In this document: positions 51,355-59,287 of the stretch, piece by piece
How positions within the stretch are numbered: the stretch's first letter is position 1
Layout: every line of letters starts with the position of its first letter
Notes under the pieces: model-generated
The model's input: the letters and a program-made list of their open reading frames with translations, nothing else
Told to the model about the DNA's origin: nothing
Database searches by the model: none
NCBI GenBank assembly: GCA_965224415.1
Contig: CBDCZB010000003.1
Span: 62,001-126,000 of the forward strand
DNA from: DAOUJI01 sp965224415
GTDB lineage: Bacteria > Chloroflexota > Dehalococcoidia > Lucifugimonadales > JAGWBF01
DNA length: 64,000 bases
Direction: 5' to 3'
Program-made: the position numbers and the translations under genes

Positions 51355-51372
51355 CGGCGTGGCCAGTCCCAG

Positions 51373-52020
51373 ATGCAACGGGAAAACCGCCTTACCAGCG
51401 GCAAGCGCTACGCACAAATACATCGCGAGTCCAGGGGCCGGGCCAACCGGCTGCTCGTAATCAAGTCCCTTCCGAACGATCTGGATGACACTCGTTTTGG
51501 CATCCTGGTGGGAAAGCGCATCGGCAACGCAGTGGTCCGCAACCGGACCAAACGGCGCATCCGAGAATCTCTCCGCCAGGCGTCTGTGAAACCCGGTTGG
51601 GACGTGGTCATCATCGCCAGGCGGGACTCCGGAAAAGCAGACTATCAACAGCTAAAGGCCGCGACGGAAGATTTGCTCAATAAATCCCACCTTGTCTATA
51701 CAGGGGCGCGCCAAGGTCCCGGCGGCCCGGGGGATGAACAATCAGCCCCTGCCGACCTCCTTCCAGTCCGTGAAGAGCGGTCAAATATCTCGTTCTCTCC
51801 CTTCGGCGGAGTCAAGAAACTGGCCCTACTGTCCATAGTCCTGTATCAGCGTGCAGTCTCCCCCTGCCTGCCGATGTCGTGCAGGTACATTCCCACCTGC
51901 TCCCACTACTCCCACGAGGCGATAAGCCAGCATGGGACGCTGAAGGGGGGTTGGCTGACGTTAAAACGGCTTGCCCGGTGCCATCCCTTGGGGGGGAAAG
52001 GTTACGACCCTGTTCCCTAG
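51373..52020 (+). CDS. rnpA-yidD: RNase P protein component fused to YidD
   Basis: 215 aa in one uninterrupted frame. Residues 1-112 are RnpA: NRLTSGKRYAQIHRESR, RFGILVGKRIGNAVVRNRTK, RRIRESLRQ. A Gly/Pro/Glu-rich linker spans about 113-150. Residues 150-215 are YidD: IVLYQRAVSPCLPMSCRYIP, TCSHYSHEAI, LKGGWLTLKRLARCHPLGG, with the conserved Cys trio. RnpA aids RNase P in cutting tRNA 5' leaders; YidD aids YidC-mediated membrane insertion. The two are usually separate adjacent genes. No in-frame internal ATG, GTG or TTG start stands out for a separate YidD. Confidence 0.93.
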   Translation: MQRENRLTSGKRYAQIHRESRGRANRLLVIKSLPNDLDDTRFGILVGKRIGNAVVRNRTKRRIRESLRQASVKPGWDVVIIARRDSGKADYQQLKAATEDLLNKSHLVYTGARQGPGGPGDEQSAPADLLPVREERSNISFSPFGGVKKLALLSIVLYQRAVSPCLPMSCRYIPTCSHYSHEAISQHGTLKGGWLTLKRLARCHPLGGKGYDPVP

Positions 52021-53230
52021 CCGGCAGTTCGTCAGGCCCGATATAGGCTCACGGCCTGGATTCAGGCCTGTACTACGGATTTCCAGCCCCACGGCCCTGC
52101 TGCTGGCTTTGGCGGTCCTTCTTCTGGCTGCTGTGGCCTGCACTCCCGGACGAATCATCGGATACGGCTCGGGTTGGAACAGCGTGGCCTACAGCGATGG
52201 TGCGGTCTACGTCGGCGGCAAGGACAACTTTGTAGCCGCCCTGGACGCGTCCACAGGCCGTCTACTGGAGGGCGTCGGGGAGGGAGACGTTCAGGGCCGC
52301 TGGTTCCGTCAACTGCCCGACTCTCACGGCGTATTCGGACCTCCGGCCGTGGGAGAGAAACTGGTATACTTTGCCGATAGAGGAAGCAGGGACGGGGAGG
52401 AAAGCAGCCTGCTGGCCCTGGACCGGGCAACGGGGGCCAGGCGGTGGGAAAAGACGGTCGGAGAAGGGAAGGCCTTGGTGGGCGGCCCAGCGTTGGGCGA
52501 CGGCCTCGTCATTGTCGGCTCTGAGGACGGAATAGTCTACGCTTTTCAACAGGAAGACGGGGCGGCAACGTGGCACTTCCCGACCGGAGGCCGGGTCTGG
52601 TCCACTCCCACGGCAGCCAACGGCCAGGTCTATTTTGGTTCCATGGACGGGAACCTATACGCGGTGGCCACCACCGGGGAGAGGGCCGGAAAAAAGGTCT
52701 GGAGTTTTGACACTGGAGCGGCGGTGGTGAGCCAGCCCTTGGTTTTGGATGACATGATAGTTTTCGGAGCCTTGAACAAGAAGTTCTACGGGCTGGACCT
52801 TGAGGGCAACCTGCTCTGGACCTTTGAAGGGGACGACTGGTTCTGGGCGGCCCCCGTAGGAGTGGACGGGGTCGTCTACGCCTCCACCATGAGCGGGCGC
52901 GTCTACGCCTTGGACAGTGAGGGGAATGAGCTTTGGCCCAGGCCCTTCAACGCAGGCTCCCCCATCGTCTCCAGGCCAGCGCTTCTGGACAATCGTCTGG
53001 TGGTGGGCACTGACGAGGGCAGACTATTCCTTCTGGACTCTTCCGACGGAACGAACGTGCACGACACGCCCAAACTTGACGGCCGAATTAAGGCCGACTT
53101 GACCGTACAGCAGGACTCTGACGACGACAAAGTGTTCGTGTTCCTGGGACTGGACGATTCCACAGTTCGCAGGTTCGAAGTGAGGGCCGACGTGGACCTG
53201 TTGGAACCTGACTGGGTGTTTAAGCCTTAG
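51971..53230 (+). CDS. PQQ-type beta-propeller lipoprotein in the yidC operon
   Basis: Up to 419 aa from TTG at 51971, which overlaps the YidD end by 50 bp; a CTG at 52010 behind GGGAAAGG is the alternative. Hydrophobic segment LLLALAVLLLAAVAC, then about seven repeats such as DGAVYVGGKDNFVAALDAST and DGIVYAFQQEDGAATWHF. Resembles BamB-like propellers. Its place between YidD and YidC, 12 bp before yidC, suggests a role in envelope protein assembly, but that is inference. Confidence 0.85.
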   Translation: MPGAIPWGGKVTTLFPSRQFVRPDIGSRPGFRPVLRISSPTALLLALAVLLLAAVACTPGRIIGYGSGWNSVAYSDGAVYVGGKDNFVAALDASTGRLLEGVGEGDVQGRWFRQLPDSHGVFGPPAVGEKLVYFADRGSRDGEESSLLALDRATGARRWEKTVGEGKALVGGPALGDGLVIVGSEDGIVYAFQQEDGAATWHFPTGGRVWSTPTAANGQVYFGSMDGNLYAVATTGERAGKKVWSFDTGAAVVSQPLVLDDMIVFGALNKKFYGLDLEGNLLWTFEGDDWFWAAPVGVDGVVYASTMSGRVYALDSEGNELWPRPFNAGSPIVSRPALLDNRLVVGTDEGRLFLLDSSDGTNVHDTPKLDGRIKADLTVQQDSDDDKVFVFLGLDDSTVRRFEVRADVDLLEPDWVFKP

Positions 53231-53242
53231 GCGAGAAGCGGT

Positions 53243-54220
53243 ATGGAAATCCTGAGATTCATATTCAACGACATTCTCGTCAACCCGATGTTGAACGTGC
53301 TGGTGGTGCTCTACAGCTACCTGTTGAGCAACATGGGCATCGCTATAATCGCCTTCACCGTGGGTGTCCGGGTGGCCCTGCTCCGCCTCCAGCTCAAGCA
53401 GACGCGGATGATGAAGGCCCTACAGGCCATACAACCCAAGATGAAGGAAGTCCAGGAGCGGTACAAGAACGACCCCCAACGCAGGTCCCGCGAAATGATG
53501 GCCCTTTACCGGCGGGAGGGGGTCAACCCCCTGGGTTGTCTGGGGCCTATGTTCGTCCAGATACCCATCTGGGTGGGACTTTATCAGGCCTTGCTCAAGA
53601 GCCTGGGCACCAACCCCAACGACCTCATAGGACTTTCCCAGCGCATCTACTCCTGGAACCCGGTCGCCGACTCCATTATCCCTCTGAACGCCAACTTCCT
53701 GGGCTTGGACCTGGCCAACCCGGATCCCACAAGAATCATTATGCCCGTCCTGGTCGGCATATCAACGTGGGCCCTTCAGAAGACCACCACTCCACCCAGC
53801 ACCGACGAAAGACAGCAGTCCACAGCGAACACCATGCTGTGGATGATGCCGCTGATGCTCGCTTTTCTCTCTCTTACGTTCCCCAGCGGACTCGCCCTGT
53901 ACTGGACCATCTCCAATGCCATAGGCGTCGCTATCCACGTCTACATGACCAAGGACGTCGGCGCCATAGTTCCTGATTTTGCCAAACCATATTTCGGACT
54001 CTCGGTGCCCGCGCGTGTTGACCAAGGGAGTTCGACGACGGCCGTCGTCGAGGCCCCTCCTCCGAGTGCGGAAGACGACGGAGAGCCTGAGGAGAAAGCC
54101 ATAGATGGAACAAGAACGAACGATGACCGGAAAAACCGTAGAAGAAGCAATCGAAGTGGCCCTGAGAGAACTAGACGTAGGTCGGGGAGAGGCCGAGGTA
54201 GAAATTATAAGCCGAGGTAA
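53243..54220 (+). CDS. yidC: Membrane protein insertase YidC/Oxa1 family
   Basis: 325 aa, no large periplasmic domain (Gram-positive/Oxa1-like form). Five transmembrane helices: LVVLYSYLLSNMGIAIIAF with Arg in GVRVALLRLQLKQT, a cytoplasmic coiled hairpin (KMKEVQERYKNDPQRRSREM), CLGPMFVQIPIWVGLYQALL, MPVLVGISTWALQK, MLWMMPLMLAFLSLTFPSG, LALYWTISNAIGVAIH. The last 39 codons form a basic tail (DDRKNRRRSNRSG) that overlaps jag in another frame. Such tails bind ribosomes in some YidC/Oxa1 proteins. Confidence 0.95.
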   Translation: MEILRFIFNDILVNPMLNVLVVLYSYLLSNMGIAIIAFTVGVRVALLRLQLKQTRMMKALQAIQPKMKEVQERYKNDPQRRSREMMALYRREGVNPLGCLGPMFVQIPIWVGLYQALLKSLGTNPNDLIGLSQRIYSWNPVADSIIPLNANFLGLDLANPDPTRIIMPVLVGISTWALQKTTTPPSTDERQQSTANTMLWMMPLMLAFLSLTFPSGLALYWTISNAIGVAIHVYMTKDVGAIVPDFAKPYFGLSVPARVDQGSSTTAVVEAPPPSAEDDGEPEEKAIDGTRTNDDRKNRRRSNRSGPERTRRRSGRGRGRNYKPR

Positions 54221-54752
54221 GCCTGGGTTCCTAGGCATTGGCTCGGAGCTGGCTAAAGTCAGGGTCAGAAAGATCGCAGGTTCCCAAAGCGCCGCCACCT
54301 TCGCCATGGAAACGGTGAAGAACATACTGGGCGCCGCCGGGGCCCAGACCCTGGCCACTCTACGGAGCGCCCACGACCAGGAGAGCGGAGGCCCGGTTAT
54401 TGACATATCCGGCGAGGACTCCGGCCTGCTCATCGGCCGCAGAGGAGAGACCCTCAGGGCGCTTCAATTCATGGTGAACATGATAGTCAACACCAAGTTG
54501 GACGACGCCGACGTCAGGGTGGCGCTGGACGTGGAACGCTACCGGGAACGCCGTTCCAACAATCTCCGCGACCTGGCCAAGACTGTGGCTGACAAGGTGG
54601 CCAACAGCGGCAGAGCGATCACCCTCGAACCCATGTCTCCAGCCGACAGGAGGGTCATACACGTCACTTTGGCCGAGCATCCCAGGGTGACCACCCAAAG
54701 CGCCGGTTTTGGAGAACAGCGCAAAGTGACCATCGCACCCAAACGGGAATAG
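54105..54752 (+). CDS. jag: Jag/KhpB RNA-binding protein (Jag_N-KH-R3H)
   Basis: 215 aa from ATG at 54105, chosen because GAGGAG lies 10 nt upstream; the next ATG (54123) has no RBS. Domains: Jag_N (KTVEEAIEVALRELDVGRGE, GKPGFLGIG), KH (DSGLLIGRRGETLRALQFM), R3H (RERRSNNLRDLAKTVADKV, HPRVTTQSAGFGEQR). KhpB works with KhpA on RNA and cell elongation in Firmicutes. It overlaps the 3' end of yidC by 116 bp, which implies translational coupling. Confidence 0.95.
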   Translation: MEQERTMTGKTVEEAIEVALRELDVGRGEAEVEIISRGKPGFLGIGSELAKVRVRKIAGSQSAATFAMETVKNILGAAGAQTLATLRSAHDQESGGPVIDISGEDSGLLIGRRGETLRALQFMVNMIVNTKLDDADVRVALDVERYRERRSNNLRDLAKTVADKVANSGRAITLEPMSPADRRVIHVTLAEHPRVTTQSAGFGEQRKVTIAPKRE

Positions 54753-54760
54753 GGTAGACG

Positions 54761-54796
54761 CCCTCACCCCAACCCTCTCCCAGAGGGAGAGGGAGG
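54761..54796. repeat. REP-like palindrome
   Basis: CCCTCACCCCAACCCTCTCC and a facing GGGAGAGGG. It lies between convergent jag and the enolase-superfamily gene; same family as at 37.4 kb. Confidence 0.8.
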
Positions 54797-54884
54797 TTTA
54801 CGCAAAGTTCTCCGGAAGGGGAGGAGCTGCAGCTGGCTCTTATACGTCGCTCTTGCAGCGGGGGAATCCAGACCTTCCGCCGGA

Positions 54885-56069
54885 TCAGCGGCGTTCTATC
54901 GCGTGGGACTTGATGAAATCGTCGTTGAGTCCGTAACCGAGACCCGGCGCCTCGGGCAGATGCAGGACCCCGTCCCGAATGTCCAGCGGCTTGTCCAACA
55001 TCTGGTTGTACGTCTCCAACCCCGACAGGGAAAACTCCACTCGGTAGAGGTTAGGCACCGTCATGACTGCGTGGGCCGCGGCCAGAAGCTGCACCGGACC
55101 CAGGACCGTGTGGGGGCTGATGGAGACGTAGTGAGTCTCGAGCAAGTGGGCCGTCTTGCGCATCTCGCTGATTCCGCCGGACCAGCACACGTCCTGCATC
55201 ACGTAGTCCGCCAGTCGGCTCTCCACGATGGGAGCTACATCAAAGCGTCCAAAGAGTCGTTCACCTACTGAAATAGGAACGTTGACTGAATCCCGGACCT
55301 GTTTCAACGCAGTCAGACTTTCGGGCGGCACAGGCTCCTCGTACCAGCCGATGTTGTAAGGCTCCAGCCGCCTGCCGATGCGTATGGCTGAGGCCACGTT
55401 GTAGTGGCCGTGGGCGTCTATGAGGATGTCCACGTGGGGCCCCACGGCCTCTCTCACCGCCGCGGTGATGTCCAACCCCTGCTGCTCGCCTTGGGGCGAA
55501 ATGACTCCGTTCACGTACCCGGAAGGCTCCGACGGCCCAATGGCCCCTTCCACCGCCGAATGGTGGGGGCGCATTTCCAGAAAGGGGTCCATCTTCATGG
55601 AGATGTACCCCAACTCTACGACGCGTTTCGCGGCCAGGGCGTAGTCTTCAGGAGACTGGCAGCCACGGAACCAGGTGTTGGCGTACAGGGGAACTCCTTC
55701 CCTGAAACGGCCTCCCAGAAGGTCATATATGGGTCTGCCTAATGTCTTGCCCTTGATGTCCCAGAGGGCAATGTCTATGCCCGAAATCAGGCAGGTGGCC
55801 ATTCCGCGGCTGCCCATGTAGGAGAAGCGGCGGAATAGCTTGTTCCATAGCCGGTCTATGTCGGCGGAGTCCTCTCCCACCACGCTGTCCTTCACCCGGT
55901 CCAGGGCGTCGGCGAGGATAAAGCTCCCCGCTCCGGGAGTGTTGCTTGCCTCCCCCATTCCCGTCACGCCTTCATCCGTGTCCACGAAAACCAGCAGCCA
56001 GCTTCCGAACCACTCGGAGCTATCGGGAGTTGGTCTAATCAGTTGGGATCTGACGTCGGTGATTTTCAT
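54885..56069 (-). CDS. Enolase-superfamily sugar-acid dehydratase (mandelate racemase/muconate lactonizing family)
   Basis: 394 aa, TTAGGAGG upstream. MKITDVRSQLIRPT, VTGMGEASNTPGAGSF, WDIKGKTLGRPIYDLLGG, ISMKMDPF, metal ligands in ILIDAHGHYNV, GWYEEPVPPE and ISVGERLFG, and a C-terminal His (SPHTVLGP). This fits acid-sugar dehydratases. The exact sugar acid is unknown. It is divergent from a TPP enzyme and next to aldolase and dehydrogenase genes, which suggests one catabolic route. Confidence 0.92.
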   Translation of the reverse strand: MKITDVRSQLIRPTPDSSEWFGSWLLVFVDTDEGVTGMGEASNTPGAGSFILADALDRVKDSVVGEDSADIDRLWNKLFRRFSYMGSRGMATCLISGIDIALWDIKGKTLGRPIYDLLGGRFREGVPLYANTWFRGCQSPEDYALAAKRVVELGYISMKMDPFLEMRPHHSAVEGAIGPSEPSGYVNGVISPQGEQQGLDITAAVREAVGPHVDILIDAHGHYNVASAIRIGRRLEPYNIGWYEEPVPPESLTALKQVRDSVNVPISVGERLFGRFDVAPIVESRLADYVMQDVCWSGGISEMRKTAHLLETHYVSISPHTVLGPVQLLAAAHAVMTVPNLYRVEFSLSGLETYNQMLDKPLDIRDGVLHLPEAPGLGYGLNDDFIKSHAIERR

Positions 56070-56229
56070 GGTGTGTCCTACCCTCCTAAAGGCGGATTCG
56101 ACGGGTCGATGGCGGCGGCAGAGGGCTTAGTCCTGAGAACGGACGAAGCGGGCCGGATGACGCGCCTGATGTGCTAGAATATGCCATCCCCAAGCTTTTT
56201 TCCACACTGACAGAAGGGGAGGAGACGCC

Positions 56230-56841
56230 ATGATTGATCAGACAGACCTTATTCGCGTATTGGATGGCATCCGGGGCGACGCTGTGGTCATCACCTCTAT
56301 GAGGATCGCCATTCGGTGGCCTGAAACCACGGGAAACGATAATAGGGTCATTCCCCTGGACTCCGCGTTCATTCCCAGCGCCATGGGGAAGGTGTCCTCT
56401 TTTGGGTTGGGCCTGGCTCTCGCCAAACCTGACACCAAAGTGATCCTGCTGGACGGCGACGGGGGCCTGCTGATGAACCTGGGGACGCTGGTCACGGTGG
56501 CCAACAAGGCCCCTGAAAACCTCTACCACTTCGTGGTGGACAATGGCGTGTACGCCACCACCGGCGGGCAAAGCACACCCGGAGCCGGGACTTCGTCCTT
56601 CACTGAGATGGCCGACGGAGCGGGCTACGCCAACACCTACGACTTCAGCGATCTGGAGGAATTCACCAACCGGGCGCAAGAGGTGCTCAACACGCCGGGT
56701 CCGTCTCTCATTCGCATAGACACCGTCCCCGACATTCGCGCGTCGGGCGAGCGAGCTACAGGCAGGCAGAGGCCGGCGGCGAACCGTCCCCGGGCATTCA
56801 ACGTCATCCGGGACAAGATGAAGGAGTTGGGCACGGTTTAG
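56230..56841 (+). CDS. TPP-dependent decarboxylase, C-terminal TPP domain only (sulfopyruvate/phosphonopyruvate decarboxylase beta-like)
   Basis: 203 aa, GGGGAGGAG upstream. It covers just the TPP-binding domain: LDSAFIPSAMGKVSSFGLGL, DGDGGLLMNLGTLVTVANKA and VVDNGVYATTGGQ. The GDG...DN spacing is that of the TPP motif. Two-subunit sulfopyruvate decarboxylase (ComDE) has a subunit like this, but no alpha partner is adjacent. It starts a three-gene operon with a hydroxyacid dehydrogenase and an aldolase. Confidence 0.82.
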   Translation: MIDQTDLIRVLDGIRGDAVVITSMRIAIRWPETTGNDNRVIPLDSAFIPSAMGKVSSFGLGLALAKPDTKVILLDGDGGLLMNLGTLVTVANKAPENLYHFVVDNGVYATTGGQSTPGAGTSSFTEMADGAGYANTYDFSDLEEFTNRAQEVLNTPGPSLIRIDTVPDIRASGERATGRQRPAANRPRAFNVIRDKMKELGTV

Positions 56842-56876
56842 ACGCCTCGCAAGCAGCCGCCGTTAGGAGGGCAAAC

Positions 56877-57830
56877 ATGGAGCGTGTAGGTTTTATTGGC
56901 CTGGGCAACATGGGCTCCGGCATGGCCGCCAACATCCAGAAAGCGGGATACCCAATGGTCGTATACGACATCCGGGAGGAAGCCACAAAGCCCTACCTGG
57001 AGCGGGGAGCGTCCCTGGGCAGTTCTCCGGCCGACGTGGCGGCTCGCAGCGATGTGGTCCTGACGTCCGTCCCTGGACCTAAGGAGATGGAGCAGGTCGC
57101 TTTGGGGCCGGAGGGAATCCTGAACGGGATTACTCCCGGTTCCGTCTATCTTGACCTGACCACCAACCGACCTTCGTTGATCCGGGAGACTGAACCCAAG
57201 TTTCGAGAAAAGGGGGCCCACCTTCTGGACGCTCCAGTGAGCGGCGGCAAGGATGGGGCCGCCTCAGGCAACCTTGCGGTGATGGTGGGAGGAGACCCAG
57301 AGGTGTACGAAAGGGTCAAGCCGCTGCTGGACTCTTTCGGCGACAAGGTCTTCTATGTTGGCGGCATAGGCTGCGGCTGTGTGGCCAAGCTGGTCCACAA
57401 CATGATTAGCCGGGGCGTGCGTTTGGCGTTCGAAGAGGGTATGACCCTGGGCGTGAAAGCCGGCGTGGATGCGGAAGCGTTGTGGGAGGCTGTCCGGCGC
57501 GGCGCCTTGGGACGGGCCAGTTTTATTCACTATGACTTTCCGAAGAAGGTCCTTCTACAGGACAACGACCCGCCCACCGCCGATCTCTCCATCTCCATCA
57601 AGGACATCTCCCTGGCCACCGAGCTGGGCCGGGAGTTCAGCGTGCCGCTGCCCATAGCCAACCTGGGGGAGCAGCAGGTCATCGAGGGAATCAACCGGGG
57701 CTGGTTGAGACAGGACTCGTCGGTCCTGTTCAGACTCCAGGAAGAAAAGGCCGGAGTGGAAGTCCGCGCCCCCAACGTGGACCCGGAAAAGGCAGCCAAG
57801 TTCATCACCACGCATCCTGAGACACAGTAG
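56877..57830 (+). CDS. Beta-hydroxyacid dehydrogenase (3-hydroxyisobutyrate dehydrogenase family)
   Basis: 317 aa, GGAGGG upstream. NAD(P) loop GFIGLGNMGSGMAANIQKAG, substrate motif DAPVSGGKDGAASGNLAVMV, and catalytic Lys in GCGCVAKLVHNMIS (GCGC replaces the more common GAG). Oxidises a 3-hydroxy acid or reduces a semialdehyde such as tartronate semialdehyde. Placed 36 bp after the TPP enzyme. Confidence 0.92.
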   Translation: MERVGFIGLGNMGSGMAANIQKAGYPMVVYDIREEATKPYLERGASLGSSPADVAARSDVVLTSVPGPKEMEQVALGPEGILNGITPGSVYLDLTTNRPSLIRETEPKFREKGAHLLDAPVSGGKDGAASGNLAVMVGGDPEVYERVKPLLDSFGDKVFYVGGIGCGCVAKLVHNMISRGVRLAFEEGMTLGVKAGVDAEALWEAVRRGALGRASFIHYDFPKKVLLQDNDPPTADLSISIKDISLATELGREFSVPLPIANLGEQQVIEGINRGWLRQDSSVLFRLQEEKAGVEVRAPNVDPEKAAKFITTHPETQ

Positions 57831-57859
57831 GCGGCCAGATAGGCCGGAGGAGGCGGACC

Positions 57860-58630
57860 ATGCCTGGAATGAGGGAAAACAGAGTTAAGACCAAACTTGA
57901 GCAGGGGCAAGTGGCCACGGTGGCCGTGGGCCTGAACGACCCGGACACCATCGAGTTCCTTGGCCAGTTCGGATTCGACGGGATGTGGATTGAGACGGAG
58001 CATGCCCCCACCACCTGGGACCAAGTAACCCACCAGTCCCGGGCATGCGACCTTTGGGGAATGACGTCGATATGCCGCGTGATGAACAACGACACGGCCC
58101 TCATCACCCGCACCCTGGACGCAGGCTGCACCGGAATCGCAGTCCCCCACGTGCGGACCAAGGCCGAGGCTGAGCACATGGCCAAGTCCGCCAAGTACGC
58201 CCCCATGGGATACAGGGGCATGGGGGGCGGCCGCCAGTCCTTCGGCGTCACCGACTACCACGCCGAGGCCAACGAAAAGACCCTGACGGTGGCGTTCATC
58301 GAGGACATAGAGGCCATCGACAACTTGCCGGAGATACTCACTGTGGAACACATAGACGTGTTCATGGTCGCCCCTGCAGACCTGGGCGCCAGCATGGGCA
58401 TCATCTGGAGGTTCGGGCGGGAGCAGACGCCGGCTCCCGTGGCAGAGGCCATCGACCGGGGAATATCCACTATCGTGGACGCGGGCAAAGTGGCGGGCTA
58501 CGTCATAACCACTGAAACTGTCGGGGCCATGTACGACAAGGGAGTCCGCTTCATGCTGTCGCCCTGGCAGCCCTGGCTGGGACGGGGCGCCACTGAATAT
58601 ATGGCTGAAGTGGCCAAGCTGGGGAGCTAG
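57860..58630 (+). CDS. HpcH/HpaI aldolase family protein
   Basis: 256 aa, AGGCCGGAGGAGG upstream. Pyruvate-type class II aldolase barrel: FGFDGMWIETEHAPTTW, CTGIAVPHVRTKAEAEHM, ARYAP-like AKYAPMGYRGMG, AFIEDIEAIDNLPEIL (metal Glu) and VFMVAPADLGASMG (metal Asp). Cleaves or forms 2-keto-3-deoxy acids. Together with the nearby dehydratase (2-keto-3-deoxy sugar acid producer), it suggests a sugar-acid degradation route. Confidence 0.9.
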   Translation: MPGMRENRVKTKLEQGQVATVAVGLNDPDTIEFLGQFGFDGMWIETEHAPTTWDQVTHQSRACDLWGMTSICRVMNNDTALITRTLDAGCTGIAVPHVRTKAEAEHMAKSAKYAPMGYRGMGGGRQSFGVTDYHAEANEKTLTVAFIEDIEAIDNLPEILTVEHIDVFMVAPADLGASMGIIWRFGREQTPAPVAEAIDRGISTIVDAGKVAGYVITTETVGAMYDKGVRFMLSPWQPWLGRGATEYMAEVAKLGS

Positions 58631-58666
58631 CTCAGCGCGGGGCGCTCATGACACCAGCATACGGTC

Positions 58667-58686
58667 GCTCCGGCGGAGGCGGGAGC
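58667..58686. repeat. 8-4-8 hairpin, imperfect
   Basis: GCTCCGGC-GGAG-GCGGGAGC, one mismatch. It shares the GGAG loop and architecture with the hairpin at 38929. Lies between convergent genes. Confidence 0.6.
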
Positions 58687-58733
58687 CCAGAGGGAGTAGT
58701 GTGTAGACGCGCTGCCTTCCTGGCTGGATGGGC

Positions 58734-59225
58734 CTAGCGTTCGTACCAGCCTGAGCCGAACAACAGGCCATCGTGTCTGACAGCCCACGTGTGCTTCTGG
58801 GATTCCTCGCCAGTGTCCGGGTTCAAGAGGACGTAGTCGACCCACCGTCCCTGCTCGGTGGCGCCGAGCAGTTCGTCGCCGTAGAACTTTCCGGCCGCGT
58901 CTACGCGGAGGCTGGGGTCGAGGTTTCTGAACATGGGGTTGTGGTGGGCGATGGCGTTGCCATCCTCGTTGATGATGAACACGTACCACTCCCCGTCAAC
59001 ATTGTCCCGGTTGTTGTAGTACTCGATGGACGCCTCCAGGCCTATCTCCTGGTAGCGGCGTATTGCGTCTTCGACCACGGCCTTGGTGTAGGCGCCCGGC
59101 TCGTCCTTGGTTGGAGCTGATGGGGCTGGTGGGTCTTTAATCAGCGCCGTCACCGCTAATGCCACTGCCACTACAGACGCCAACAGGGCTGCAACCGCCA
59201 GTCCGGCGGCTACTCGAGCAACCAT
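58734..59225 (-). CDS. Membrane-anchored single Cache-domain protein
   Basis: 163 aa. One N-terminal transmembrane helix (LAVAALLASVVAVALAVTAL), a Pro-rich spacer, then a Cache-type sensory fold: YTKAVVEDAIRRYQEIGLEA, EWYVFIINEDGNAIAHHNP, GRWVDYVLLNPDTGEE. Such folds bind small organic ligands outside the cell. There is no kinase or methyl-accepting output, so it is a free ligand-binding module. Probably downstream of the amidohydrolase on the same strand. Confidence 0.8.
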   Translation of the reverse strand: MVARVAAGLAVAALLASVVAVALAVTALIKDPPAPSAPTKDEPGAYTKAVVEDAIRRYQEIGLEASIEYYNNRDNVDGEWYVFIINEDGNAIAHHNPMFRNLDPSLRVDAAGKFYGDELLGATEQGRWVDYVLLNPDTGEESQKHTWAVRHDGLLFGSGWYER

Positions 59226-59287
59226 TCGAGTCCTCGTTGGGTTGGTGGGATCAGTGACATGGCTTCAGTTGTGACGGGACGGCCTGC

